Shown: positions 50,555-62,500 of the stretch, piece after piece
Layout of the letters: the number at the start of each line of letters is the position of its first letter
Position numbering within the stretch: the stretch's first letter is position 1
NCBI GenBank assembly: GCA_030142905.1
Contig: JASJOG010000077.1
Location: forward strand, 124,001 to 188,000
Length of the DNA: 64,000 nucleotides
Direction of reading: 5' to 3'
DNA from: Heliopora coerulea
Lineage: Eukaryota; Cnidaria; Anthozoa; Scleralcyonacea; Helioporidae
The notes under the pieces: generated by a model
Database searches by the model: none
The model's input: the letters and a program-made list of their open reading frames with translations, nothing else
What the model was told of the DNA's origin: nothing
Translations under genes and position numbers: made by a program

Positions 50555-53500
50555 ATTTAAACTCAGAATCACATCAATTTACAAATTGCTTTTCATGTGA
50601 GCCGAAATCTATTTTTAGTAAAGAATTACATAAATAATATTGTTACATTACAAATTTAATACATAATTACTGTTGTGTGAAACTAGAGGAGGAAACTTGA
50701 TCTATGAAAAACATTAAGTCTGTTGCAAGTCTGGCTTCTTTAGGTAGGCTATTCCATAATTTTCCAGCACTGCATACAAAACTATTTTTCAAATATTTTG
50801 CTTTGGGCCTTGGTAAGCCAATATTATTATCTCGATCTCTAAGATTGTACCTTTCTGAATAATTACTAAGATTGTACCTTTCTGAATAATTACAAAAATT
50901 GAAGTAATCTAGTAAATATGGAGGAGCCAAGCCGTTAAACGCTTTATATACAAGGATAACTTTGTGTTGTTTTCTCGTTTCATGTAGCGTTTTCCAACTC
51001 AGTTCCTCTCTAATCTCGTAGGATCGGGTATTATAACCCTTCTGTGCGATAACACAGCCAGCGAGGTTTTTTAATTTTTGTAATCTATTTGCTTGCCCAG
51101 CTGACATGTTATCCAAAACAATATCACAATAATCAAATAGAGGCTGAATTAAAGAGTTGAAAATTACAAGAGCCACTTTCTTGGATACAAATGATCGTAC
51201 ATGTTTAAGACCTGCTATTGCTTGCGAAACATTTTTAGTGACATGATCAATTTGTTTGTCCCAGTTGAGCTTTTCATCAATATATACTCCAAGGCATTTT
51301 GTGTATTTAAGACTCTTTAATACATGACCATCAATATGAATTTGCGAAGTATTTTTTATTTTGTTTAGGTTATCATTCGATCCTATGAACATGTGTTCAG
51401 TTTTTGCAGCGTTAAGGCTTAGTTTATTTGCTAATAGCCACTGCTTTATATTACTTAAATCATTGTTTGTTGATTGAATTACTTTTTTTAAAGATTTGTC
51501 ACTTGTTATATTAGTATCATCCGCATACATTCTTGGTTTTGAGTGTTGTAAACAATTTGGAAGGTCATTTATATAATTTAGAAAGAGCAGCGGCCCGAGG
51601 ATTGAACCTTGTGGGACTCCGCAGTTTATTTTCTTAAGTAAGGATGCGCTCCCGTTTATAAAGCAGCATTGCAAGCGATCAGTGAGGTAAGGTTTAAACC
51701 ATTTCAACGTCGATATGGACAAGCCATATAAATAGAGTTTACGTAAAAGAATAGAGTGATCGACCGTGTCAAATGCTTTAGATAAGTAAAGAAATACTAC
51801 AGAGTTTATTTTACTGCTCTCCATATTTACAAGCCATTCCATCGTGACATCCAGCAAAGATGTAGCAGTGGAATGAAATTTTCGAAACCCGGACTGAAAT
51901 TTTGACAGTAAGTTATTTGTTTGCAGAAAGTCGTATAACTGGTTATAAATAATTCTTTCAAACACTTTCGCAATAGGTGATAGAACAGAAATTGGTCTGT
52001 AGTTATTCATATTGTCTCTAGAACAAGACTTATGAATTGGGGTAACTTTAGCACATTTCCAATCAACTGGATCTCCCCCGTATTTATAGAATGATTAAAG
52101 ATGTAACAAAGCGAGGCTGCTATCACTGGTGCCCCTTCTTTAACTAAACGGCAAGGAATTTTGTCAAGGCCTGTTGTTTTGTTTGTCTTAATGTTTCGAA
52201 GTAGTATTTCAACATCTGCTGTAGAAACCTCTTTAAAACTGAACATGCTCGTTCTGGGGTTATGTATTCCTCAAATACTTTTTCAGAGGTCGGAAGTTCA
52301 GCTGCTAAATTTGGTCCAATTTCTGTAAAATGATCATTGAACAATTCAGCTATATCAACTGGATCGGTATAAATACCCTACTAAGTTGTTACAGACTGTA
52401 TATGTTCGATCTTCTCTTTACGTGACATAACCTCATTTATAGTTTTCCAAATTTCCTTAGGTTGACCAGAAAGATTCGTAAAACGTTCGAAATAATACTC
52501 CAATTTTGTTTTTTTACATTAAATTATTCAATGCATTTTTCGCGTGTTTATACTCCGCCCATAATTCTGGGCTATTTGTTTCAACAGCAGAAGTTTTCAA
52601 TTTATCACGTGCAAACATTTGTTGTTTAATCTTTTTGTTTAGCCATGGAGATTTTTTACTCCTTGTCCTTCTTTTTTTAATTGGCGCATGTTTATCTATC
52701 ACTACAAGAAACAAATTTTTCCAGGTCCGCCACATGTCGTCAACATTATCATGTGTGAGAGAGAGACAGAGAGAGAGAGACAGAGAGAGAGACAGAGAGA
52801 GACAGAGACAGAGACAGAGAGATATTTATTTAAATTCGGATTTTCTTCAATAAAAATTACTGCTTTACAAGAAAGCCGATATTAAAAAAAAAAGAATATT
52901 TACAAGTTAAGAACTAACTAAAATTTAGTTGGAAGCGATACTTCTTTTGAAATATTTGAGATTTTCACTGCATTTTACATTTTCTGGCAGGTTGTTCCAA
53001 ATTTTTGATCCAGAAAACGCAAAGCTTTTTCGCAAATATTCAGTGCGGGCTTTAGGTAAAACCAAGCACAATTTCCGATTCCGCAGCGTATACTTGTCGT
53101 TAACGGTAGACATCTTAAAATGGTCTCGCAAATAGGAGGGGGCCATATTATTCAAGACTTTGTACATCATTATTAGCTTATGCTTAGCCCGAGATTCGGC
53201 AAGACATATCCATTTTAGTTGCTGCCTTATTTCACTGGATCCGACCTAATAGCCTTGGCATGTAATCACCCTACCAGCTCGATTTTGCAATTTTTGTAAT
53301 CTGTTTGCAGTTGTAGAGGGCATATTGTCCCAGACGACAGCGCAGTAATCAAACAATGGTTGAATTAGTGAGTTATATATAGTAATTAATGTTTGATGTG
53401 GAACAAATTGTCTTACTTGTCGAAGGCCTGAAATTCCAGCACTTACTTTCCTAGACGTGTTATTAATATGATGTAACCACGACAATCTTTCGTCTATGTA

Positions 53501-56500
53501 TACTCCAAGAGATTTAGTTACATGCACTCTTTTTATGGGTTTTTTTTATCAATATATAGCATCGGAATTTCTCTTAATTTGTCAAGGTTGTCGTCAGACC
53601 CAATAAACATGTGTTCAGTTTTTGTTACATTTAGGCTAAGTTTATTTGCTTTTAGCCATTCACTCACATTTTTAAGGTCTTAGTTCGCGAGTGTTATTAT
53701 TTCTCTAATTGATGATCTAGTTGTAGTAATATTTCTATCGTCAGCATACATTCGAGACGTGAAATGCTGGAGACAGTGTGGAAAATCATTAATATAAATG
53801 AGAAATAATAATGGCCCAAGAATGGAGCCTTGCGGAACGCCACAATTAAGTGCGCATTCATTTGATAAATAGCCATTCACGAAACATTTTTGTCTACGAT
53901 TTTGCAAGTATGAGTGAAACTAACATAAACTATTTGCGTCTATTCCATAGCTATGAAGCTTACTAAGTAATATATCATGGTTGACAGTGTCAAATGCCTT
54001 CGTTAGATCCACTTGGTTAATTGTGAAGTTATCATTTCATAATACCCTGAGGATGATTCTGAAATAGAATTGAAACACTACACATCCATCCTCATGGATA
54101 GCGTTAAGTTGTCGCGAGAATATTTCGTGCACTTAAATTGAATAAAAACTCGTCTCCAATCCCTGTGGACTCGATAGCTCAACAGGTAGAGCGGCGGACC
54201 GGTATCCCGAAGGTGCGAGTTCAAATCCCGCTCGAGTCAACGTTTTTCAGTTGACTTCAGTAGTGTAGGTTAATTGTAAAGTTATCATTTCATAATACCC
54301 TGAGGATGATTCTGAAATAGAATTGAAACACTACACATCCATCGTCATGGATAGCGTTCAGTTGTTGCGAGAATATTTCGTGCAGTTAAATTGGATAAAA
54401 ACTCGCCTCCAATCCCCGTGGACTCGATAGCTCAACAGGTAGAGCGGCGGACCAGTATCCCGAAGGTGCGAGTTCAAATCCCGCTCGAGTCAACATTTTT
54501 CAGTTGACTTCAGTAGTGTGGATTTCTCTCTTGCATAAGTAATTTGATGGTTGTCATCAAGCAGGATTTCTTTTCTTCAAGTCGCCTTGTGTATTCTGCT
54601 TGGATTTTTTGCTTGATTTTTGAGTCCTTGATTTCCATCCTGCATTGCAATAATTCATTGCTAAGCTGGTCGGTTTCTACATTTTCTTCAGAAGGGATGC
54701 ACAACTTGGTCTTGATTTCGAGTATCTCAGCTTTTAGTAAGGCCAGCTCTTTCATCACAGTGGCATAATCACAGTGAGGTTCGGTCTGTCCTTTTTCAGC
54801 ACTACTATTGATTAAAGTGCCTACGTTTTCATCGCAGCTTGAATCATTGATGAATAGAGACTGGCTTTTGTCCATCACGGTAAGATCGTCACTTCGTGGT
54901 TCCTCGTCTTCGCCGCCATTGTTGCTGGTCAAGGTTGAAGTTGGATTTTTGTTTTGTTCACAGGTGTTGTGAAGCAATTCTCTTAATATTGTGTGATTCT
55001 TCCCATGTATCATAAGGACACCAGTTGAAGTGTAGAATCTAACGGAGTAGTCCTTCACTTTGTAGGTGAAGGCCTTGTGGAGTTTGTCCTCCTTCGTCTC
55101 ACCTTCGCCTTCTTCGTCAACTTTCAAAACACTGTTAATAAACGCTTTCAAATCATTTACCGATCCACCCAAATAAAATCTAATATAAACTATAACTATT
55201 TATACAATTCTTAAAAATGGTTGTGCTATTTACATGTCTGACCTCTGATAGCAAACTGCTCCACAAGAGGGTACCACTATACTGGGGAATTTTGACCTTT
55301 GATTCTGAATGACGTAAATTATAAGAGTATGTTTGACGCACCGGCAAAAATATTTGCTGTAGATAGTTTGGAGCTAGACCATTCATTATTTTATACATCA
55401 GTATACATTTCTGACGCTTTCGTCTTGTCTCAAGATTACTCCAACCAAGAGATGATAAAACTTCAGTCGATGCAACCTCACTTGGGTACTTAGCGAATAT
55501 TCGTACAGCCTTATTTAGTAGTTTCTGTAGCTTTTCCTTCAGTGAAATTCCGCAGTTTCCCCAAACGTCACTACATTAGTCGAAATGTGGCTGTACCATG
55601 GCATCCTATATTTGAATAATGCTTGATGTGTCTAATATTGGTCACAATTCACGTAATACACGAAAGCCATTCAGCACCTTTGGAATAATTACTTCATTTA
55701 AATGATCTGCCCAACCAAGTTTTTCGTCACCTAACAATCCAAGTAATTTAAATTTAGAAGATCGTTCAACCTTTTGTTGAAGCACTTTTATTTCTGAACA
55801 GTGCACTAAATGGAAGCACTGAAATTGGTAGGTAATTAGTTGGGTGATTTTTTGTAGATCCTTTATGAAGTGGAAAAACTTTTGCCATCTTCCAATTTTC
55901 TGGAAAAATACCAATACTTAAGGATCTGCTGAAAATGGTACACAAAGGCTTACTAATAACCTCTGCAGCATCTTTCAACAACTTGGCTGAGATTCCACTA
56001 GGACCACAGGCTTTGGAGACAGACAATTTAGACAACAGTGCAGCAACTGTTGATTCAGTGATCATAGAAAATTGAAATTCACATGAACATGGCTCAACAT
56101 ACAATTCAGGTGATATAGTGGTTGGCAGCACATCTTCACCAACCTTAATACCTGTTGTAGAAAAGTGATCATTAAATACATTGCAAATTTTCTAAGCTTC
56201 AGTTACTATAGAGTCACCAACTTTCACTTCAGTGACAACATTGACTTTAGTTTTTCTACCAATTAATTAATTAATTGCTTTCCAAGATCAGTGACTGTTA
56301 CCACTTCTTGCTTCCTCTGTTGTAACATAATTTTTCTTAGCTTTCTTAATAGCAACACTTACTTTATTTCTAACAGTTTTGTAGGTCTCAAATAAGCTAT
56401 AATAACCAGTTTCCACTGCTTTTTTCTTTAAGTACTCTCTATGATACGCTAATTTTTTAATTGATGGACTGAGCCAGGGACAGGGCTTGTTTTTAATTCT

Positions 56501-59500
56501 TCTTTTCCTCAGTGGGGCATGTTTATCGACAACCTTCAAGAAGAGCCTTTCCCAAGTGCAAACCTTGTCGTTAGGGTTTTTGTTGATATCTAGTAGATCT
56601 CAAGGGACATAACTAAGATTATGAATAAAGAGATTTGGATCAAAATATTTTAAATTTCGAATCTCTACATACTTTGGACTACTTTTAAATGTTAGAAACC
56701 TTACCCCATGTACCAAATAATAGTCACTAATACTAACTTGGATAACACCAGATCTACTGATCTTCTGAGGCTCATTGGTAATTAATTGGTCAATTACGGT
56801 CTTTGAGTTCTTGGTGACTCTGATATATTCAGTAGATAATTGTGAAAACTGATATGCATTATAGAGGAGTTACAATGGATCAGCTATGGGATCTTGGGTA
56901 TCCTTAGCCAAGCTGCAGTTGGTATCCCCAATAAGTAATGTTTCTTTCTGTGGTTGATCCACGGCTCTAGAGAAATGTTCAAAATCTAAGAATGTATTAA
57001 TGGGAGACTTTGGTGGTCTACACCAAGTAGATACAATAAAAGGCTTAACTTATGATGAAAACTTTCTATTTTCCGATTTGAAAAGAATATACTTTCAGTA
57101 TGCCTGAGTTCACTAATAGTCGTTTTCTTATGTTTCTATAGTTAGAGAATCAAGACCTTTAATAAAACACGATGGAGACAACCTGGAAGGCCTAAATATT
57201 TCCAAATGCAATACGGGTATTTTCATTAGACACTTTTCTTATCGACTATCTATCAAAAGTTGCAGTCTTGAGGAAAACGTCTACGGTCTTAGGTTCGGAT
57301 ACAACTCCAACCGAAAAGCTACTTTAACGCAGTGTTTGATAAAAGACGGCCATTACGGTATCTATGGAAACTATTATTTGCCCGAGCTTAATCTCTACAA
57401 TTCCCAAATAAACGGCCAGTTGACGGCTGGTATATATGATTATTATAACTCTGAAACAACGGTAATGAATATAGACAACTGTTCGTTTAACTACCAGTTA
57501 GGCACAACAATAGTGATCTACCACCGCAGATCGATAAACATATCCATCGTCCACTCTTCGTTTGTAAGTAACAATAGAAATCTTGTTTTATATGACAGGT
57601 ACAGAATTAATTCTGCAACGATGTTTCATATGTCGCATTGTAAGATTACGTCAACACAAGGCTATTCATTGAGTTTCGTATTTCAAAATGACAATCAAAG
57701 AACAATTTTTAAATCTGTGATTATGAACAACTACTTTTATCAAAACAAAGATACGGTAGTTAGTTTGGACTACAGATCTAATAAGGCACATAAATCAGAA
57801 ATCGACATCAACATTAGGAACAATACCTTTACTAATAACACTGCCTTGACGCCTGGATCTGGAATGTTGAAATTTTCAGGATACGTCAGGTTGGTACAAA
57901 TCAGTAAAAATGACTTTCAGAAAAATAACTGTACATTTATATGGCAGTATATTTCGTGGACAAGGAGCAATGAAACATTTGTAAGATTTGTGAATAATTC
58001 GGTGGAGGAAAACTATGGGTTTCCTGGAGACTTACCAGTAACTCGATACACTAATGTATCAAACTCTGCTATTGGTATTTCCGGATGTTTAGCCGTTCCT
58101 GATGTCTTCATTAATCACAATATCTTGAATAATCATCAAATGGACGCAGAAATTTTTATCGGAGGTGGTTGTGGCACCAATTACAATCGCTTCGAGCAGG
58201 TTATCGATGCAAGATACAACTGGTGGGGTACCTCTGATGCAACCGAAATAAGAAACAGAATTTTTGATTTTGAAGACTGGAATGACAGAGCGAAAGTAAC
58301 ATTTCTGCCTGTCTCAGACTCACGAAAGTTCGATAGCTTTTTTGAAACATCAGCAGTCAAACATTTAAATTTTCTTGAGAGATATATAAATTCCTCCATG
58401 AGACTTACTATAGAAAACAGTCCTTATATCGTCAGAAAAGATTTAACTGTCGAGCAGAATTTTAATCTCACGATTGATCCCGGTGTCGAACTGTATTTTT
58501 ATCCAAACGTTGGACTGTTAATCATGGGAAATTTATTCGCTACAGGATCATTTGATAAACCCATAAAACTTTGTTCATTCGCAAAGAAATGCAGTGCTGG
58601 TATGGTAACTGGTACCTTGAGACTAGTTGGAGGTACTTCAAGGTATGACGGTAGACTGGAGATCTTTGACGATAAGAAGTGGAAAGTACTATGTTCTAAC
58701 TATTTTAACCTCCCAGAAGCAAAAGTAGCTTGTAAAGAGCTGGGACTGGGAAATGTCGAAAGACTTTCGTCACGCTATAGTCGGATTTATTTACGTGCAG
58801 ACGTTTGGAGAAGATCACTTCATTGCACTGGAAACGAAACTTCCTTGTTCGATTGTAAGTCAACGCCATCATACTACTGGCACTGCTACTATGACGTCTA
58901 CTTGAGTTGCAAGCCAAGTGGCAAGTGGGGTAATGTTCGAATTACTTCATCTACGTCACTTCTCGCTTCCGTGTCATCCGAAGAGCATCAATCGGTTTTG
59001 GAAAACGTCCACATTGACGACTCTGGTGTTTTACACAACGATAAAAATGTTTCTTCCATTCAAATCACCAACAGATCGGCACTAATTAAAAATGTGAAAC
59101 TAACAAATAGTGATGGTATTGAAATAATTTCGCCCATGTCTTCGACAAAAATCGAAAATGTTACCATTAACGGTACATATTGGTCTCACGGGATTACAAT
59201 TCTAGGAAATCAAAGAACAGTTGAAGTTATTGGCGCAAATGTATTCCGTAACTGGTACTGCGGAATTGCTATAGCGTCGATGAATAACTTAACTCTCCAT
59301 CAACCTTACAATGGATTACCAGATCTGTGTGACCCATCATTCACGATTTTTGTGAATAACACTATCTACCTGTACAACCGTGGAGACCATATGCAACAAA
59401 CCACAAGATTCTGTTCAAAACAGTTCAGCTCGCCAGAAAACACAACGATAGCCTTTAGGTTCCTTACGTGGCCGATTCTTACATCTACTTCATCAAACGT

Positions 59501-62500
59501 CGGAATTTACGATGGTTCTTCGTCGACGTCAACCCAGATTGCAAGTCTTGATCGATGGAATAACAATTACCCAAAGGACAAACAATTCAAAAGCTCTTCT
59601 AACTCAATGTTTGTGCATGTTACATCTTATCGATTTGATGGTGCATTCATAGCTGAAATCAAAGCGTTAAACAAGACAGGTAATATCACTGTTTTTGTTA
59701 GAATACGATCATGTTGGCTCTTTTGCTTCTCTCTTTCTTTTTTTAATCACATCTGTGAAAACTGAGTTAAACGAGCTCAATCAATGCCAGTCACTGGTAT
59801 AAATCTATCCTTTGTCCTTTAATCGATAAGAAAAAGAGTTCTGCTGATTTGTTTTGTCTTTGGCAAGAGAAAATGACAGATATGTTTACACACGTGACTG
59901 GTACTGAGACAAAATGACTGATAGCAAATTTAGCCAATTGAATACAGTTGGTTATTTAATTAAAGATTCAACTGAATATTCAATTGTACTCGACTGAAAA
60001 ACGAATAATCGCAAATTTTCAGGCAGTATTCTAGAGATTATAATGAAGCAAAGAATAACCAAAAATCTTCCTGTTACTTATTTATATTTGGCTCGCGTCA
60101 CTCCAGTTAATACTTCTTTGTACGAATCAGCTGCACTATAATATACTATTTTGGGAGAAAATGTTTCTTTCAATGTTATTGCTATTGTTCTTTGCTTTGT
60201 CGTCGTGTTTGCTCTCATTTCCCCAGCTATTGCTGTTGTCGTTGCTGTTGTTGTCGTCGTAGTTGTTGTTTTGTTCTGTTTTGTCTTTCTCTTTGTAGTT
60301 GTATTTTTGTTTTCGTATTCATTGTAATTATATCCAATCTTTTGCAGTTGCAAGCCCGGAGCCAGAATGTCAAGACAAAGCGATTTGTAAAATTATTGGA
60401 AGCCGTTTCTATAGCAACAACGGCCCAGCGATCAATTTTACTTCAGACGAGACAGCTCCCACCAAATTAACGGTAACGCAAAATCAAATCATGTCCTCTA
60501 ACTTCCAATACGACGAAATGAAATCAGGCATTCAGATTTCTTCACACAAAGAAGATTCACTCGAAATATCAAACAATTTTATTCACAATAATATAAATAG
60601 TGCGATTCACATTAAGGCAACAACGTCTGGTTTTAGATGTTCCATACTGAATAATGCGATCAGCTCAAACATCAATGGCAGTGAGGTTATAATCTTTGAA
60701 GGTGAAGCTGGTGCAACTTCATATGTACACATAGCTGGAAATTATTTCTCACACAACTATCTCAAGCATTCGGAAGACCTTGTGCTTATAAAAAATGCTC
60801 AGGCAAGGATTGTTGGCAACACATTTTATGATAACACCGTCAGATACGTTTTAAACTGGGACAGTGGTTATGACAAGAACAAAACTGGAGTTTGTTTGAA
60901 TAACATTTTCTATCTAAACAATGGTTATTTATACACCATACTCGTAAAAGGAACTGGAAAAATTATCCACAACAATGTTCTCCTTAACCCTGTTAATCGC
61001 TTCGAAATCGCCACCTTATCAAGTTCTCACGTGAATGTTCCTGTAGACGCTAGATACAATTGGTGGGGACATACGACAAGCATGGAAATCTTAAAACGAA
61101 TTAAAGATAAAAGATCAGCAATAGGCCTGCCTGTTGTCACGTTTCACCCGTTTCTTATAGCACCGACCAATTTCCGAACAGGTATGAATTTCTTCACTGA
61201 TTTTAATTTAATAATAAAGTTAAACAAAAGGTGCCGAATAGTTTAGAGGGAACATTTGTATGCGCTTCTTTATGAATGGGATTATGAAGTCAGTTAAAGA
61301 AATGTCGATGAAAATTATTGAAAAGGCAAATTTCGAATTTCCAACAAACGAAAGGACTTTTGGACATGCCAGTTCGATACGTTTGCACTCATAGATTCGA
61401 ACCTTAGGAATTTCAGGAAACTTTTATTTCCTTTGGTGATTAATTTAGAATTTTCATCAGCCTCATATTTTCTATAAAGCTTCGAATATTTCAAGTTTGC
61501 TCAACTTGACAGAGGAACAACACCCAGTAACGTTCGAGAATTAAAGTGCTTTTAAGTTGCAATCTTGAATAGTTACAAATGTTTTTACTGACATGCTGTT
61601 TGCAGATTTTTGATACATTACATGTACAATTTATAAAATTAGCGAACGTTCTGTATCAGGGTATACTGACACGGGGCGAAGCTGCGTGTCATTATACTTC
61701 GAAACAGAATGGAGACAAATTTTGTAAATTACCTCTAAAGCATGCTCTAAGTCGTCTTTGGAAAATTAAAGAGTAACTAAATGACTGAAAACGTTAAAAG
61801 AAATAAGTTTTACCGGGAATACCGCGATTCAAAAGGCAGCAGCAGTGTCTGTAAATAAAGTACAGAACTAATAAACTGTTTTCGGTCTGAATCCGATTGT
61901 TATTATTTTACTCTGGTCAACTCCAGACAATTTTACACGTCAAGGCGAGAAGTCTTGGACCAGAAAGGGTTAAGTACGCATTGCAATGTTCACTATCGAA
62001 TTGTGAGCAAGAATAATGCTCCTAAAGGATTGTATTATACGCATGGGAAGAGAATGAAGTACGACAATCGTATCTCGTGGAAAGGCTATTAGGGTCTTCC
62101 TAAACTTCTTAGAAATAAAGTTGTCAACTCGATAATCACATTTTCTGTTACCTTGGAAAAAAATTTGATCTCAGCGTCCTTTATTCCTGTGGAACCCAAG
62201 AGCCATGGTAAAAGCTTCAGCAGCAACACCTGAATAATTTCAAACTTTTATGTATGAGTGATTTGCAAAATATTGCTCCGGGTGTGGTTCTTAAGCTTTA
62301 AATGGCGAGATTCTCAAATCAATCTTGGTATTCTAGGTATGAAATCGTACGATTCACAAATTAATATCATGCCTACAATTGATTTTATCTTTCAGCTGCA
62401 TGTCCATTTGGCTGGGTTTATTTAAACGCTGCCTGTTATTTCTATCAACGAGGAGCACTGACTTTTGAGCAGGCTGTCAAGAGTTGTAAGGTTTGTGAAA

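Larger units (their letters stand above)
54016..54521 (+). repeat. 253-bp tandem dimer with tRNA-like and hammerhead-like motifs
   Basis: Two direct units (54016-54268 and 54269-54521) differ at few positions. Each carries, in order, CTGAGGA, stem GATTCT/AGAATT and GAAA (54047-54075 and 54300-54328), then a 71-nt tRNA-like block (54168-54238 and 54421-54491). Confidence 0.85.

Noticed and set aside
60078..60470. Frames rich in Thr or Cys around 60.2 kb
   Set aside because: They cover a GTTGTC-type repeat in intron 5. The true coding frame begins only after the TTTGCAG acceptor at 60347.
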